Positions 7,377 through 14,180 of a stretch of 16,120 nt of DNA are shown piece by piece. Under the pieces are notes generated by a model. It did no database searches. It saw only the letters and a program-made list of their open reading frames with translations, and had not been told where the DNA came from. The position numbers and the translations under genes are program-made. The stretch covers positions 1-16,120 of the forward strand of contig JBCDAH010000116.1 in NCBI GenBank assembly GCA_039186015.1. Direction: 5' to 3'. The stretch's first letter is position 1. Each line of letters starts with the position of its first letter. The stretch comes from JBCBWG01 sp039186015. Lineage in GTDB: Bacteria > Pseudomonadota > Alphaproteobacteria > Rhizobiales > Hyphomicrobiaceae.

Positions 7377-7393
7377 GCGCCCTTTAAGGGCGC
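7377..7393 (-). other. Intercistronic hairpin upstream of rpsK
   Basis: GCGCCCTT and AAGGGCGC flank a single T, giving a six-bp GC-rich stem with a realistic five-base loop. It lies 23 nt before the rpsK ATG and leaves the GAGG Shine-Dalgarno free. No U-tract follows. It may be a processing or stability element, or a protein-binding site. Confidence 0.45.
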
Positions 7394-7403
7394 CAGATGC
7401 TGT

Positions 7404-7427
7404 ACGCTCGCACGACTTGCCGAGCGT
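7404..7427 (-). other. Intercistronic hairpin downstream of rpsM
   Basis: ACGCTCG (7404-7410) and CGAGCGT (7421-7427) form a perfect seven-bp stem with a ten-base loop, beginning nine nt past the rpsM stop. With the hairpin at 7377-7393 it accounts for about half of the 83-nt gap. No U-tract follows. Confidence 0.45.
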
Positions 7428-7436
7428 GTTGAATAC

Positions 7437-7814
7437 CTAGCGGGTGGCCTTTTTCTTGCCGGCGATCGGCACGGCTTTACCCTTCCGCGTCCGTGCGTTT
7501 GTGTGGGTTCTTTGACCACGAACCGGAAGATTGCGGCGGTGACGGAGACCGCGGTAGCAACCGAGATCCATCAGTCGCTTGATGTTCATTGCGACTTCAC
7601 GACGCAAATCACCCTCAACCATATAGTCCCGGTCGATCGCTTCGCGCACTTGCAGGATTTCTGCGTCGCTCAGTTCGTTGACCCGTCGCTCGACAGCAAT
7701 GCCGACCTTCTTACAGATCTCGTGCGCAAACGTTGGGCCGATGCCGTGGATGTACTGAAGCGCTATCGGTACGCGCTTTTGCGTGGGGATGTTCACGCCA
7801 GCGATACGAGCCAA
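7437..7814 (-). CDS. rpsM: 30S ribosomal protein S13, probable TTG start
   Basis: S13 in the 30S head contacts P-site tRNA and bridges to L5. ARIAGVNIPTQKRV and the HGIGP motif mark the N-terminus; CYRGLRHRRNLPVRGQRT and HTNARTRKGK mark the basic C-terminus. The family begins MARIAGVNIP, which fits a TTG at 7814 giving 125 residues, with GGGAG seven bases upstream. An in-frame ATG at 7844 would add ten residues and has no Shine-Dalgarno, so an ATG-only caller would place the start wrongly. It is the first gene of the alpha-operon group. Confidence 0.95.
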   Translation of the reverse strand: MARIAGVNIPTQKRVPIALQYIHGIGPTFAHEICKKVGIAVERRVNELSDAEILQVREAIDRDYMVEGDLRREVAMNIKRLMDLGCYRGLRHRRNLPVRGQRTHTNARTRKGKAVPIAGKKKATR

Positions 7815-7913
7815 ATGTGGTCTCCCGGACGTTAGTCGAGCCATGCGGTGTATAGGGTGTAGCCGGTGCGCCCGCACAGCAACGGCCACAATGAAACGGG
7901 TCAGAACAGATGA

Positions 7914-7928
7914 GGCGCGCGGCGCGCC
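7914..7928 (-). other. GC-only inverted repeat in the rpsM leader
   Basis: GGCGCGC and GCGCGCC flank one G. It lies about 100 nt before the rpsM start and downstream of the candidate promoter, so it could fold in the leader RNA. No homologue of a known ribosomal-protein-binding leader was recognised. Confidence 0.3.
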
Positions 7929-7963
7929 GAGCACAGACCCCGAATCGCATTATGAGAGCGCGC

Positions 7964-7992
7964 TTTTTAAACCCTGTTTGCCGAAACGTCAA
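7964..7992 (-). promoter_or_regulatory. Candidate sigma-70 type promoter for rpsM-rpsK-rpoA-rplQ
   Basis: On the minus strand TTGACG (7992-7987) is followed after exactly 17 bases by TAAAAA (7969-7964), close to the TTGACA/TATAAT consensus. It lies in the 194-nt gap between the adk stop and the rpsM start, where a separate alpha-operon promoter is expected by analogy with E. coli. The predicted leader would be about 140 nt. Confidence 0.45.
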
Positions 7993-8008
7993 TTGCCAAA
8001 GCGCGACG

Positions 8009-8668
8009 TCAGGAGGACGTCAGACTTTTGAGTATCCCATTGATTTCATTGGTTACGGTATCAATTTTTGCCATGCCATCAACGCTGCGCAATTTGCCTT
8101 TTGCAAAATAGTAGCCAATGAGCGGTGATGTTTCCCGGTAATACGCCATCAGCCGGGTCTGAACGGTCTCGGCGTTATCGTCAGCACGGCGTTTGAATTC
8201 CGTGTCGCCGCACGCGTCACACACGCCTGGCGTCTTCGGCAGCTTGAATTTGTCATGAAAGCCCATGCCGCAGCTGACACAGGTGAAGCGTCCGGAGATC
8301 CGCTCAACAAGCGCCGCGTCGTCCACCTTCAGCTCGATGACCGCATCCAGCTGCCGGCCTTTATCCGTCAACAAAACATCTAGCGCAGCGGCTTGTGCCA
8401 GGGTTCGTGGAAACCCATCAAGGACGAAACCCGACGCACAATCGGGCTCCGCGATCCGGTCTTCGATGATCTTGACGACGATCTCGTCTGAGACGAGCTC
8501 CCCCGACTCCATCACCTGCTTTGCGGCCAGTCCTATCGGCGTTTCTGCTGCGACCGCCGCCCGTAGCATATCGCCCGTCGAAAGTTGTATCAGGCCATGG
8601 CGCTCCGTTATGTGCTTGGCCTGAGTGCCTTTGCCGGCCCCAGGTGGGCCGAGGAGTATCAGATTCAT
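8009..8668 (-). CDS. adk: Adenylate kinase, zinc-binding LID type
   Basis: Adenylate kinase interconverts ATP plus AMP and 2 ADP in the cytoplasm. The 219 residues show the P-loop GPPGAGKGTQ (8-17 region), the AMP-binding STGDMLR (30-36) and GFVLDGFPRT (80-89), and a long LID domain. Four LID cysteines (Cys130, Cys133, Cys150, Cys153) form a CxxC-16-CxxC set expected to bind zinc. The ATG overlaps the secY stop (ATGA), so translation is probably coupled. The secY-adk order is common in Alphaproteobacteria and Gram-positives. Confidence 0.98.
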   Translation of the reverse strand: MNLILLGPPGAGKGTQAKHITERHGLIQLSTGDMLRAAVAAETPIGLAAKQVMESGELVSDEIVVKIIEDRIAEPDCASGFVLDGFPRTLAQAAALDVLLTDKGRQLDAVIELKVDDAALVERISGRFTCVSCGMGFHDKFKLPKTPGVCDACGDTEFKRRADDNAETVQTRLMAYYRETSPLIGYYFAKGKLRSVDGMAKIDTVTNEINGILKSLTSS

Positions 8669-10044
8669 CGCCGAGGCTTGCCCCCTCGCAAGTTCGATTT
8701 CTTGATCAGCCCTTCGTACTGCTGCGCGACAAGATGACTCTGGATCTGAGATACGGTGTCCATTGTGACGCTGACGGCAATCAGCAGCGACGTGCCTCCA
8801 AGCACCGCGCCAAATGACGGTGGAACCCCCGCATAAGAAATCATCACCTCAGGCAATAAGCAGACGAGTGCCAAGTATATCGCGCCAGTCACGGTAATGC
8901 GCGTCAACACATAGTCGATGCGTGCCGTTGTTTGCGCCCCCGGACGGTAACCCGGCAAAAAGCCACCGTATTTGCGCAGGTTGTCAGCGGTCTCAGCCGG
9001 ATTGAAGACGACGGCCGTGTAGAAGAAGCAGAAGAAAATGATCAACGTGGCATAGAGCACCATATGCAACGGCTGCCCATAACCGAGCGCGGCCGTAATC
9101 GCCTGCAACCAGTCTGCGGAGCCTGAACCAGGCGCGGCCGAGAAGTTCGCGGCGGTGACCGGCAACAGTAGCAGCGATGACGCAAAAATCGGTGGAATAA
9201 CACCGGCTGAATTGAGTTTGAGCGGCAGGTGGGACGAGTCCCCCTGGAACATCCGGTTCCCGACCTGGCGTTTCGGATACTGGATCAGGAGGCGACGCTG
9301 CGCGCGCTCCATAAACACAATCACGACAATCGCAACGACCATCACCAACAGCAGCATCAACAGGATGCCGGTTGAGATGGTGCCCTGCTCGGCCAAAGTG
9401 AACAGCTGTGCGAGGGCCGTTGGCAAGGCCGCCACAATGCCCGCAAAGATGATGAGCGATACGCCGTTGCCAACGCCACGGGCTGTAATCTGCTCACCCA
9501 GCCACATCAGGAACATGGTGCCACCGACCAGCGTGATCACCGTCGACAGTCGGAAGAACCACCCCGGATCAGAGACAACGGGCGTTGCAACGCCATTGAC
9601 GGTTCCAGTCGATCCCTCAAGGCCCAGCGCGATCCCGTAGGCCTGTACGGCAGCCAACAGAACAGTTAAATACCTTGTATACTGATTAATCTGCTTGCGG
9701 CCTTGCTCGCCTTCCTTCTTTAGGGCTTCAAGGCGCTTATCCACGCTCGACATCAGCTGCATGATGATCGATGCGGAAATGTAAGGCATGACGTTCAGCG
9801 CGAATATCGCCATGCGCTCGACGGCGCCACCTGCGAACAGGTTGAGCTGAACCAGAATGCCGCCCTGCGAGTTGAACGCTTCTGCGAAAGCGCCAGGATT
9901 GATACCCGGCAGCGGAATAAAGGTCCCGAGGCGATAGACGATCAAAGCGCCGATTGTGAACAGGATGCGCTTCTTGAGCTCCTCAGCCTTGGAGAACGAA
10001 CTCCAGCTGAGATTGGCGGCAAGTTGCTCGGCAGCTGAAGCCAT
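8665..10044 (-). CDS. secY: Preprotein translocase subunit SecY
   Basis: SecY is the ten-helix channel of the SecYEG translocon in the inner membrane. The 459 residues begin MASAAEQLAANLSWSSFSKA. They include RLGTFIPLPGINPGAF, the plug-region pattern GGAVERMAIFALNVMPYISA, and the cytoplasmic-loop motifs RRLLIQYPKRQVGNRMF and RKYGGFLPGYRPG. The frame is open 24 codons further up to 10116, but ATG 10044 has a strong GAGGAGG at correct spacing and gives the family start. A 225-nt gap separates it from rplO, long for this operon. Confidence 0.97.
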   Translation of the reverse strand: MASAAEQLAANLSWSSFSKAEELKKRILFTIGALIVYRLGTFIPLPGINPGAFAEAFNSQGGILVQLNLFAGGAVERMAIFALNVMPYISASIIMQLMSSVDKRLEALKKEGEQGRKQINQYTRYLTVLLAAVQAYGIALGLEGSTGTVNGVATPVVSDPGWFFRLSTVITLVGGTMFLMWLGEQITARGVGNGVSLIIFAGIVAALPTALAQLFTLAEQGTISTGILLMLLLVMVVAIVVIVFMERAQRRLLIQYPKRQVGNRMFQGDSSHLPLKLNSAGVIPPIFASSLLLLPVTAANFSAAPGSGSADWLQAITAALGYGQPLHMVLYATLIIFFCFFYTAVVFNPAETADNLRKYGGFLPGYRPGAQTTARIDYVLTRITVTGAIYLALVCLLPEVMISYAGVPPSFGAVLGGTSLLIAVSVTMDTVSQIQSHLVAQQYEGLIKKSNLRGGKPRR

Positions 10045-10162
10045 CGAAGTTCCTCCTCGGGCGACTATTGACGCGCGCCAACGGTCAGCGGTCCTGTGCC
10101 GCGAACATGGCCGCAACCGTTATCGGCTGCAAGGGCCGCCAGCCTGCGTCAAAGGACGTAGC

Positions 10163-10182
10163 GCCGAGATCAATGTCTCGGC
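10163..10182 (-). other. Stem-loop in the rplO-secY gap
   Basis: GCCGAGA (10163-10169) and TCTCGGC (10176-10182) form a perfect seven-bp stem with a six-base loop, about 120 nt before the secY ATG in a 225-nt gap. No U-tract follows. No promoter match was convincing, and nothing else was recognised in the gap. Confidence 0.4.
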
Positions 10183-10269
10183 TGCGCTGACTTATTAACC
10201 ACGCCTGGCCTGATACCGACAACTCCATCAATCGCTAATGCGTAGATGCGGCCGGTAGCGGGGCAGCGT

Positions 10270-10791
10270 TCAGGACTTGGCCTTCTTTGCTGCAGACTTC
10301 GCTCGCTTTTCCTCGTCGGCCGGCAAGACTTTCGGCTCAACGATCGCAACGGAGCCTCCAGCCTTTTCAACGGCGGCCCGCGCACCAGCGCTTGCGTGGT
10401 TCAACAGCAGATCAATCTTCTTGCTGAGCGCGCCGCCGCCGATCAACCGGACACCATCCTTAGGTCGGCGCAGCACACCGGCGGCAACAAGTGCCACCAA
10501 GTCAACAGTTTGCGATGTATCCAACTTTCCGGCGACCAGCGCCCGCTCCAGAGTCGCAAGCGTCAGCTCGTTGAAGTCTTTGCGGTTCCATTTGCTGAAA
10601 CCGCGCTTCGGCAGCCGACGATAGAGCGGCATTTGGCCGCCCTCGAACGCTCGGATTGCGACACCCGAACGGGACGTTTGTCCTTTGACGCCGCGACCAC
10701 TTGTCTTGCCAACGCCCGAGCCAATGCCGCGGCCAACGCGGACGCGACGTTTCAAAGCGCCGGGGTTGTCGCGCAGCTCATTCAGACGCAT
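10270..10791 (-). CDS. rplO: 50S ribosomal protein L15
   Basis: L15 is a late-assembly 50S protein with an extended glycine-rich N-terminal arm. The start MRLNELRDNPGALKRR is followed by GRGIGSGVGKTSGRGVKGQ, then FEGGQMPLYRRLPKRGFS, all diagnostic. The globular part ends with SKKIDLLLNHASAGARAAVEKAGG. A Lys/Ala-rich tail takes the length to 173 residues, somewhat above the 145-160 usual for the family. ATG at 10791 has GGGAG nine bases upstream. It starts 29 nt after rpmD. Confidence 0.98.
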   Translation of the reverse strand: MRLNELRDNPGALKRRVRVGRGIGSGVGKTSGRGVKGQTSRSGVAIRAFEGGQMPLYRRLPKRGFSKWNRKDFNELTLATLERALVAGKLDTSQTVDLVALVAAGVLRRPKDGVRLIGGGALSKKIDLLLNHASAGARAAVEKAGGSVAIVEPKVLPADEEKRAKSAAKKAKS

Positions 10792-10820
10792 ATCAGTGTT
10801 CTCCCTAACGGACGCCCGTG

Positions 10821-11021
10821 TCAGGCTTGTTCTTCGACAATGCGAACCAGGTGATGAACCTTGCGGATCATCCCGCGCACTTGCGGCGTATCCGCCAACG
10901 TGCGCCGACGATGCATCTTGTTGAGGCCAAGGCCGATCAGCGTTGCACGCTGAATGGCCGGCCGACGCAATGGGCTGCCGATCTGCTCGATTGTAATCGT
11001 TTTGCCTGCGGTGTCCGACAT
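10821..11021 (-). CDS. rpmD: 50S ribosomal protein L30
   Basis: The 66-residue product has the bacterial short L30 pattern: ITIEQIGSPLRRPAIQRATL, then GLGLNKMHRRRTLADTPQVRGMI and KVHHLVRIVEE. L30 binds 23S rRNA near helix 38. ATG at 11021 has only a weak GGA upstream. A six-bp hairpin lies in the 47-nt gap after rpsE. The order rpsE-rpmD-rplO is the standard spc order. Confidence 0.97.
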   Translation of the reverse strand: MSDTAGKTITIEQIGSPLRRPAIQRATLIGLGLNKMHRRRTLADTPQVRGMIRKVHHLVRIVEEQA

Positions 11022-11045
11022 TGGTTCAATCCAAACTCATGTGCA

Positions 11046-11060
11046 GCACGTCCCACGTGC
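11046..11060 (-). other. Intercistronic hairpin between rpsE and rpmD
   Basis: GCACGT and ACGTGC flank CCC, a perfect six-bp stem with a three-base loop, eight nt past the rpsE stop and 24 nt before the rpmD start. No U-tract follows. Confidence 0.4.
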
Positions 11061-11068
11061 GGGCCGGC

Positions 11069-11689
11069 TTAGCTTTCTGCGTTAGTCACGGTTCCTGAGG
11101 CTGCAGCCTCGGCATCTGCGCTGGCATCACGCCGCCGGGCAACGATCTCGCCGTACTTCTTACCGCGACGAGCCGCAATTGCGCGCGGGTGCTCTTGATG
11201 CTCAAGCGCATCGAACGTCGCGCGGATCACGTTGTACGGGTTGCTGGAGCCGAGCGACTTCGCAACGACATCCTGCACACCGAGCATTTCGAACACGGCG
11301 CGCATGGCACCACCTGCGATGATGCCGGTCCCTGGCGGTGCCGAGCGCAGCAGAACCCGCCCGGCGCCATGCCGACCACCCGTATCGTGATGCAACGTCC
11401 GACCTTCGCGCAAGGGCACGCGGATCAGCTGGCGGCGCGCGGACTCGTTCGCCTTGCGGATCGCCTCGGGAACCTCGCGGGCCTTACCGTGGCCAAATCC
11501 AACGCGGCCCTTCAGATCGCCAACGACGACAAGCGCAGCGAAACCGAAGCGCTTGCCGCCTTTCACCGTTTTGGCAACCCGGTTGATATGAACGAGCTTA
11601 TCCGTGAACTCGCTTTCGCGCTCGTCGCGGTCACCGCCACGCCCTCGTCCACGTCCGCCGCGCTCCTGTCCTTCGGGATTCCGTGCCAC
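11069..11689 (-). CDS. rpsE: 30S ribosomal protein S5, GTG start
   Basis: S5 acts in decoding fidelity and lines the mRNA entry channel. Diagnostic segments are DKLVHINRVAKTVKGGKRF, GFAALVVVGDLKGRVGFG, HGKAREVPEAIRKA, and APPGTGIIAGGAMRAV in the C-terminal domain. The family N-terminus MARNPEGQ corresponds to VARNPEGQ here. The GTG at 11689 has AGGAAGG about nine bases upstream and gives 206 residues. An in-frame TTG at 11710 would add seven atypical residues. The stretch after the start is Arg/Gly-rich (near residues 10-22), as in other alphaproteobacterial S5. The tail is Ala-rich. Confidence 0.96.
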   Translation of the reverse strand: MARNPEGQERGGRGRGRGGDRDERESEFTDKLVHINRVAKTVKGGKRFGFAALVVVGDLKGRVGFGHGKAREVPEAIRKANESARRQLIRVPLREGRTLHHDTGGRHGAGRVLLRSAPPGTGIIAGGAMRAVFEMLGVQDVVAKSLGSSNPYNVIRATFDALEHQEHPRAIAARRGKKYGEIVARRRDASADAEAAASGTVTNAES

Positions 11690-11726
11690 GCCTACCGTCC
11701 TTCCTGTCAATCCTATCGCGTACGCC

Positions 11727-12086
11727 TCAGAACTTGAGGCCGCCCTCGCGTGCAGCGTCAGCGAGCGCCTTCACGCGTCCGTGGTAGAGATACCCACCCC
11801 GGTCGAAAACTACGTCTTGTACCCCAGCCGCACTTGCACGCTCAGCGATCAGTTTGCCGACGGCCTCGGCTGCCGATTTATCGGCCCCGGTCTTCAACGT
11901 CGTGCGCAAGTCCTTCTCGAGCGTCGATGCCGCGGCAACCGTCCGCCCCGCATCATCGTCAATAACCTGCGCATAGATGTTCTTCGACGACCGGAAGACG
12001 GTCAGCCGAGGACGGCCGTTCGAGACCTTTTTGAGCTGCCGTCGGACCCGCGCCCGGCGCCGCCCGAATAGCGATTGAGATGCCAT
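11727..12086 (-). CDS. rplR: 50S ribosomal protein L18
   Basis: L18 binds 5S rRNA with L5 and attaches it to the 50S central protuberance. The 119 residues show an Arg-rich N-terminus (FGRRRARVRRQLKKV), then GRPRLTVFRSSKNIYAQVIDD and the C-terminal FDRGGYLYHGRVKALADAAREGG. ATG at 12086 has AAGGA nine bases upstream. The rplF stop TAA lies inside that Shine-Dalgarno, suggesting translational coupling. Confidence 0.98.
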   Translation of the reverse strand: MASQSLFGRRRARVRRQLKKVSNGRPRLTVFRSSKNIYAQVIDDDAGRTVAAASTLEKDLRTTLKTGADKSAAEAVGKLIAERASAAGVQDVVFDRGGYLYHGRVKALADAAREGGLKF

Positions 12087-12098
12087 GCTAACGCGTCC

Positions 12099-12638
12099 TT
12101 ATTTCTTCTTGCCTTCCTTGCGGAAAACATACTCGCCCTGATAGCGCACGCCCTTACCCTGGTAGGGCTCCGGCGGTCGGTAGGAGCGGATTTCAGCGGC
12201 GACCTGACCGACGAGTTGCTTGTCGATCCCGGTCAACGTGATGATTTCCTGCTTTGCCCCAGCAACAGCGACTGTGACACCGGCCGGAATCTTGTGCACC
12301 ACCTCGTGGCTGAAGCCCAAGTTGAGCTGCAGATCTTTGCCCTTCATCGCGGCACGATAGCCGACGCCCTGGATCTCGAGCGTCTTTGTGAAGCCTTCCG
12401 TTACGCCCTCAACGAGATTGGCCACCATCGTGCGCGACAAGCCCCACATCGACCGCGCTTGCTTGGACTCATCGACTGGGCTCAGCAACAAGCCGTCGCT
12501 GCCCTGCTCGATCTTCACGCTCTGGGGCACCGTGAAGGACAGCTCACCCTTGGGGCCTTTGACCTTGACGTCCTGCCCATTGAGCGTTGCCGTCACGTTC
12601 GATGGGATGGCTACCGGTTTCTTACCAATCCGCGACAT
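12099..12638 (-). CDS. rplF: 50S ribosomal protein L6
   Basis: L6 lies near the factor-binding site of the 50S subunit and has two duplicated domains. MSRIGKKPVAIPSNVTATL, KGPKGELSFTVP, LEIQGVGYRAAMKGKDL and RPPEPYQGKGVRYQGEYV are family signatures, the last being the L6 signature in the C-terminal domain. The 179-residue length is normal. ATG at 12638 is preceded by AGGAAA at about ten bases. A strong hairpin lies in the 70-nt gap after rpsH. Confidence 0.98.
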   Translation of the reverse strand: MSRIGKKPVAIPSNVTATLNGQDVKVKGPKGELSFTVPQSVKIEQGSDGLLLSPVDESKQARSMWGLSRTMVANLVEGVTEGFTKTLEIQGVGYRAAMKGKDLQLNLGFSHEVVHKIPAGVTVAVAGAKQEIITLTGIDKQLVGQVAAEIRSYRPPEPYQGKGVRYQGEYVFRKEGKKK

Positions 12639-12668
12639 CGCACTTTGTTTCCTATCGCATGCCGTTGA

Positions 12669-12695
12669 CGTGCGCCGCGTGATCGGCGGCGCACG
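12669..12695 (-). other. Strong intercistronic hairpin between rpsH and rplF
   Basis: CGTGCGCCGC (12669-12678) and GCGGCGCACG (12686-12695) form a perfect ten-bp stem with a seven-base loop. It starts 13 nt past the rpsH stop and ends 30 nt before the rplF ATG. No U-tract follows, so it is not a standard terminator. It could protect 3' ends, be an endonuclease site, or bind a ribosomal protein. Confidence 0.6.
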
Positions 12696-12708
12696 GTTTA
12701 TCTACGGG

Positions 12709-13107
12709 TTAAAACACACTGCACAGAATTTCGCCGCCAACGTTCTCTTCACGCGCGCGCCAATCCGACAGGATGCCTTTCGGCGTCGAGACAATCGCGA
12801 CACCGAGGCCGTTCGCAATCGTTGGGATGTCCCGCACAGGCCGATAGACACGCCGTCCCGGTTTTGAGACCCGCTTGATATCGCGGATCGCCGGTTCGCC
12901 ATTGTTATACTTCAGCTCGACTTCGATCTCGGACTTGCCGCCGGCGTGATCAACACGGGCGTAGCCGCGGATAAAGCCTTCCTCGACCAGCACATCCAGC
13001 ACCCGCATGCGCAGGTTTGATGCAGGCGTCGTCAGTTTCGGACGCCGCCGCATTTGCGCGTTGCGGATCCGTGTCAGCAAATCTCCAAGGGGATCGCTTA
13101 TCGCCAT
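12709..13107 (-). CDS. rpsH: 30S ribosomal protein S8
   Basis: S8 binds the central domain of 16S rRNA and in E. coli also represses the spc operon. The 132 residues show DPLGDLLTRIRNAQMRRRP at the N-terminus, SKPGRRVYRPVRDIP, and the C-terminal GVAIVSTPKGILSDWRAREE with GGEILCSVF. ATG at 13107 has GGGAGG upstream, and the rpsN stop codon adjoins that Shine-Dalgarno. Length and motifs are normal. No S8 target resembling the E. coli site at rplE was identified. Confidence 0.98.
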   Translation of the reverse strand: MAISDPLGDLLTRIRNAQMRRRPKLTTPASNLRMRVLDVLVEEGFIRGYARVDHAGGKSEIEVELKYNNGEPAIRDIKRVSKPGRRVYRPVRDIPTIANGLGVAIVSTPKGILSDWRAREENVGGEILCSVF

Positions 13108-13122
13108 CGACGTGACCCTCCC

Positions 13123-13428
13123 TTACCAACTGGACTTGACCATGCCCGGGATCTGCCCTGTTGAGGCCAGATCACGGAGCTGGTTGCGGCACATTTTCAG
13201 TTTGCGGTAGTAGCCGCGCGGACGGCCGGTAATCTCACAACGGTTGCGGACGCGCGTTTTTGAACTGTTGCGCGGCAGCGATGCCAACTTGAGCTGCGCC
13301 GCGAAGCGTTCGTCGCGCGGTTTACTGCGATCGTTGATGATTGCCTTGAGTTCGGCGCGTCTGGACGCGAACTGCTCCACCATCTTGCGGCGGCGCTTGT
13401 TCGTTTCCTTCATTCCGGTCTTCGCCAT
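13123..13428 (-). CDS. rpsN: 30S ribosomal protein S14 (long, zinc-independent type)
   Basis: S14 is in the 30S head. The 101 residues are the long form. MAKTGMKETNKRRRKMVEQ starts the protein, and RNRCEITGRPRGYYRKLKM with a conserved C-terminal SSW ends it. The two cysteines are not in the paired CxxC arrangement of the short zinc form. The frame is open 39 codons upstream to 13545, but ATG 13428 has AGGAG at good spacing and the family start. An 88-nt gap after rplE contains a hairpin. Confidence 0.97.
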   Translation of the reverse strand: MAKTGMKETNKRRRKMVEQFASRRAELKAIINDRSKPRDERFAAQLKLASLPRNSSKTRVRNRCEITGRPRGYYRKLKMCRNQLRDLASTGQIPGMVKSSW

Positions 13429-13476
13429 CGTTATCTCCTGAGGCCTTACGGCATTGGCGGGCCGACTTGGGCGCGT

Positions 13477-13494
13477 TTGGTGGCAAACCACCAA
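13477..13494 (-). other. Intercistronic hairpin between rplE and rpsN
   Basis: TTGGTGG (13477-13483) and CCACCAA (13488-13494) pair perfectly over seven bp with a four-base loop, 22 nt past the rplE stop. Nearer rpsN, GCC-GTAA-GGC on the transcribed strand makes a second short stem with a GNRA-type loop next to the Shine-Dalgarno. No U-tract follows. Confidence 0.5.
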
Positions 13495-13516
13495 GGCAGG
13501 CCGCCGCCGCGGTTCC

Positions 13517-14176
13517 TCACTTACGGAACGGAAAATTAAACTCACTCAGCAACTCGCGCGCTTCGTTGTCGTTCGGCGCGCTCGTTACCACGATAATGTC
13601 CATGCCCCAGATCTCGTCGACTTTGTCATACTCGATCTCGGGAAACACGATGTGCTCTTTGATGCCCATCGCGAAATTCCCGCGGCCATCGAAGCTCTTC
13701 GGATTCAGACCGCGAAAGTCCTTCACCCGCGGCAACGCGATGGTGACGAGGCGATCGAGGAACTCATACATGCGGAAGCCGCGGAGCGTAACCTTGGCAC
13801 CGAGCGCCATGCCTTCCCGCACCTTGAACGACGCGATCGACCTGCGCGCGAACGTCGTGATCGGCTTTTGACCCGCGATCAGCGCCAAGTCATTGACGGC
13901 ACTCTCGACCTTTTTGCGGTCGTTGACAGCTTCGCCAATGCCCATGTTGACGATGACCTTCTCGATCCGCGGGACCTGCATCGCGTTGCCATAGGAGAAC
14001 TTCTCCAGCATCGCGGGGCGCACTTTCTCGGAATAGAGCGTCTTGAACCTCGGCTGGTAATCCGCCGGGCGTGCGAATGAACGCAACTCGCCAGATGCAG
14101 CTGCCTTTGCACCGCGCTTCGACTTCCCTTGCCCCTGCTGGTCTGCTGGAGCCTTCTTTTTTGTCTGTCTGGCCAT
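13517..14176 (-). CDS. rplE: 50S ribosomal protein L5 with N-terminal extension
   Basis: L5 binds 5S rRNA and contacts S13 and P-site tRNA. The core from about residue 38 is diagnostic: YSEKVRPAMLEKFSYGNAMQ, VPRIEKVIVNMGIGEAVND, GLNPKSFDGRGNFAMGI and EHIVFPEIEYDKVDEI. The 219-residue length exceeds the usual 179-186 because about 38 residues precede the normal start; they are rich in Lys, Gln, Ala and Gly. No ATG or convincing GTG lies at the family start, and ATG 14176 has AAGGA nine bases upstream, so the extension looks real. It starts four nt after rplX. Confidence 0.96.
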   Translation of the reverse strand: MARQTKKKAPADQQGQGKSKRGAKAAASGELRSFARPADYQPRFKTLYSEKVRPAMLEKFSYGNAMQVPRIEKVIVNMGIGEAVNDRKKVESAVNDLALIAGQKPITTFARRSIASFKVREGMALGAKVTLRGFRMYEFLDRLVTIALPRVKDFRGLNPKSFDGRGNFAMGIKEHIVFPEIEYDKVDEIWGMDIIVVTSAPNDNEARELLSEFNFPFRK

Positions 14177-14180
14177 TGCC

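Noticed and set aside
12075..12668. Antisense open frame of 197 codons over rplF
   Set aside because: Shadow frame; L6 signatures are on the minus strand.
13454..14080. Antisense open frame of 208 codons over rplE
   Set aside because: His/Asp/Arg-rich shadow frame produced by high GC content, no family similarity.
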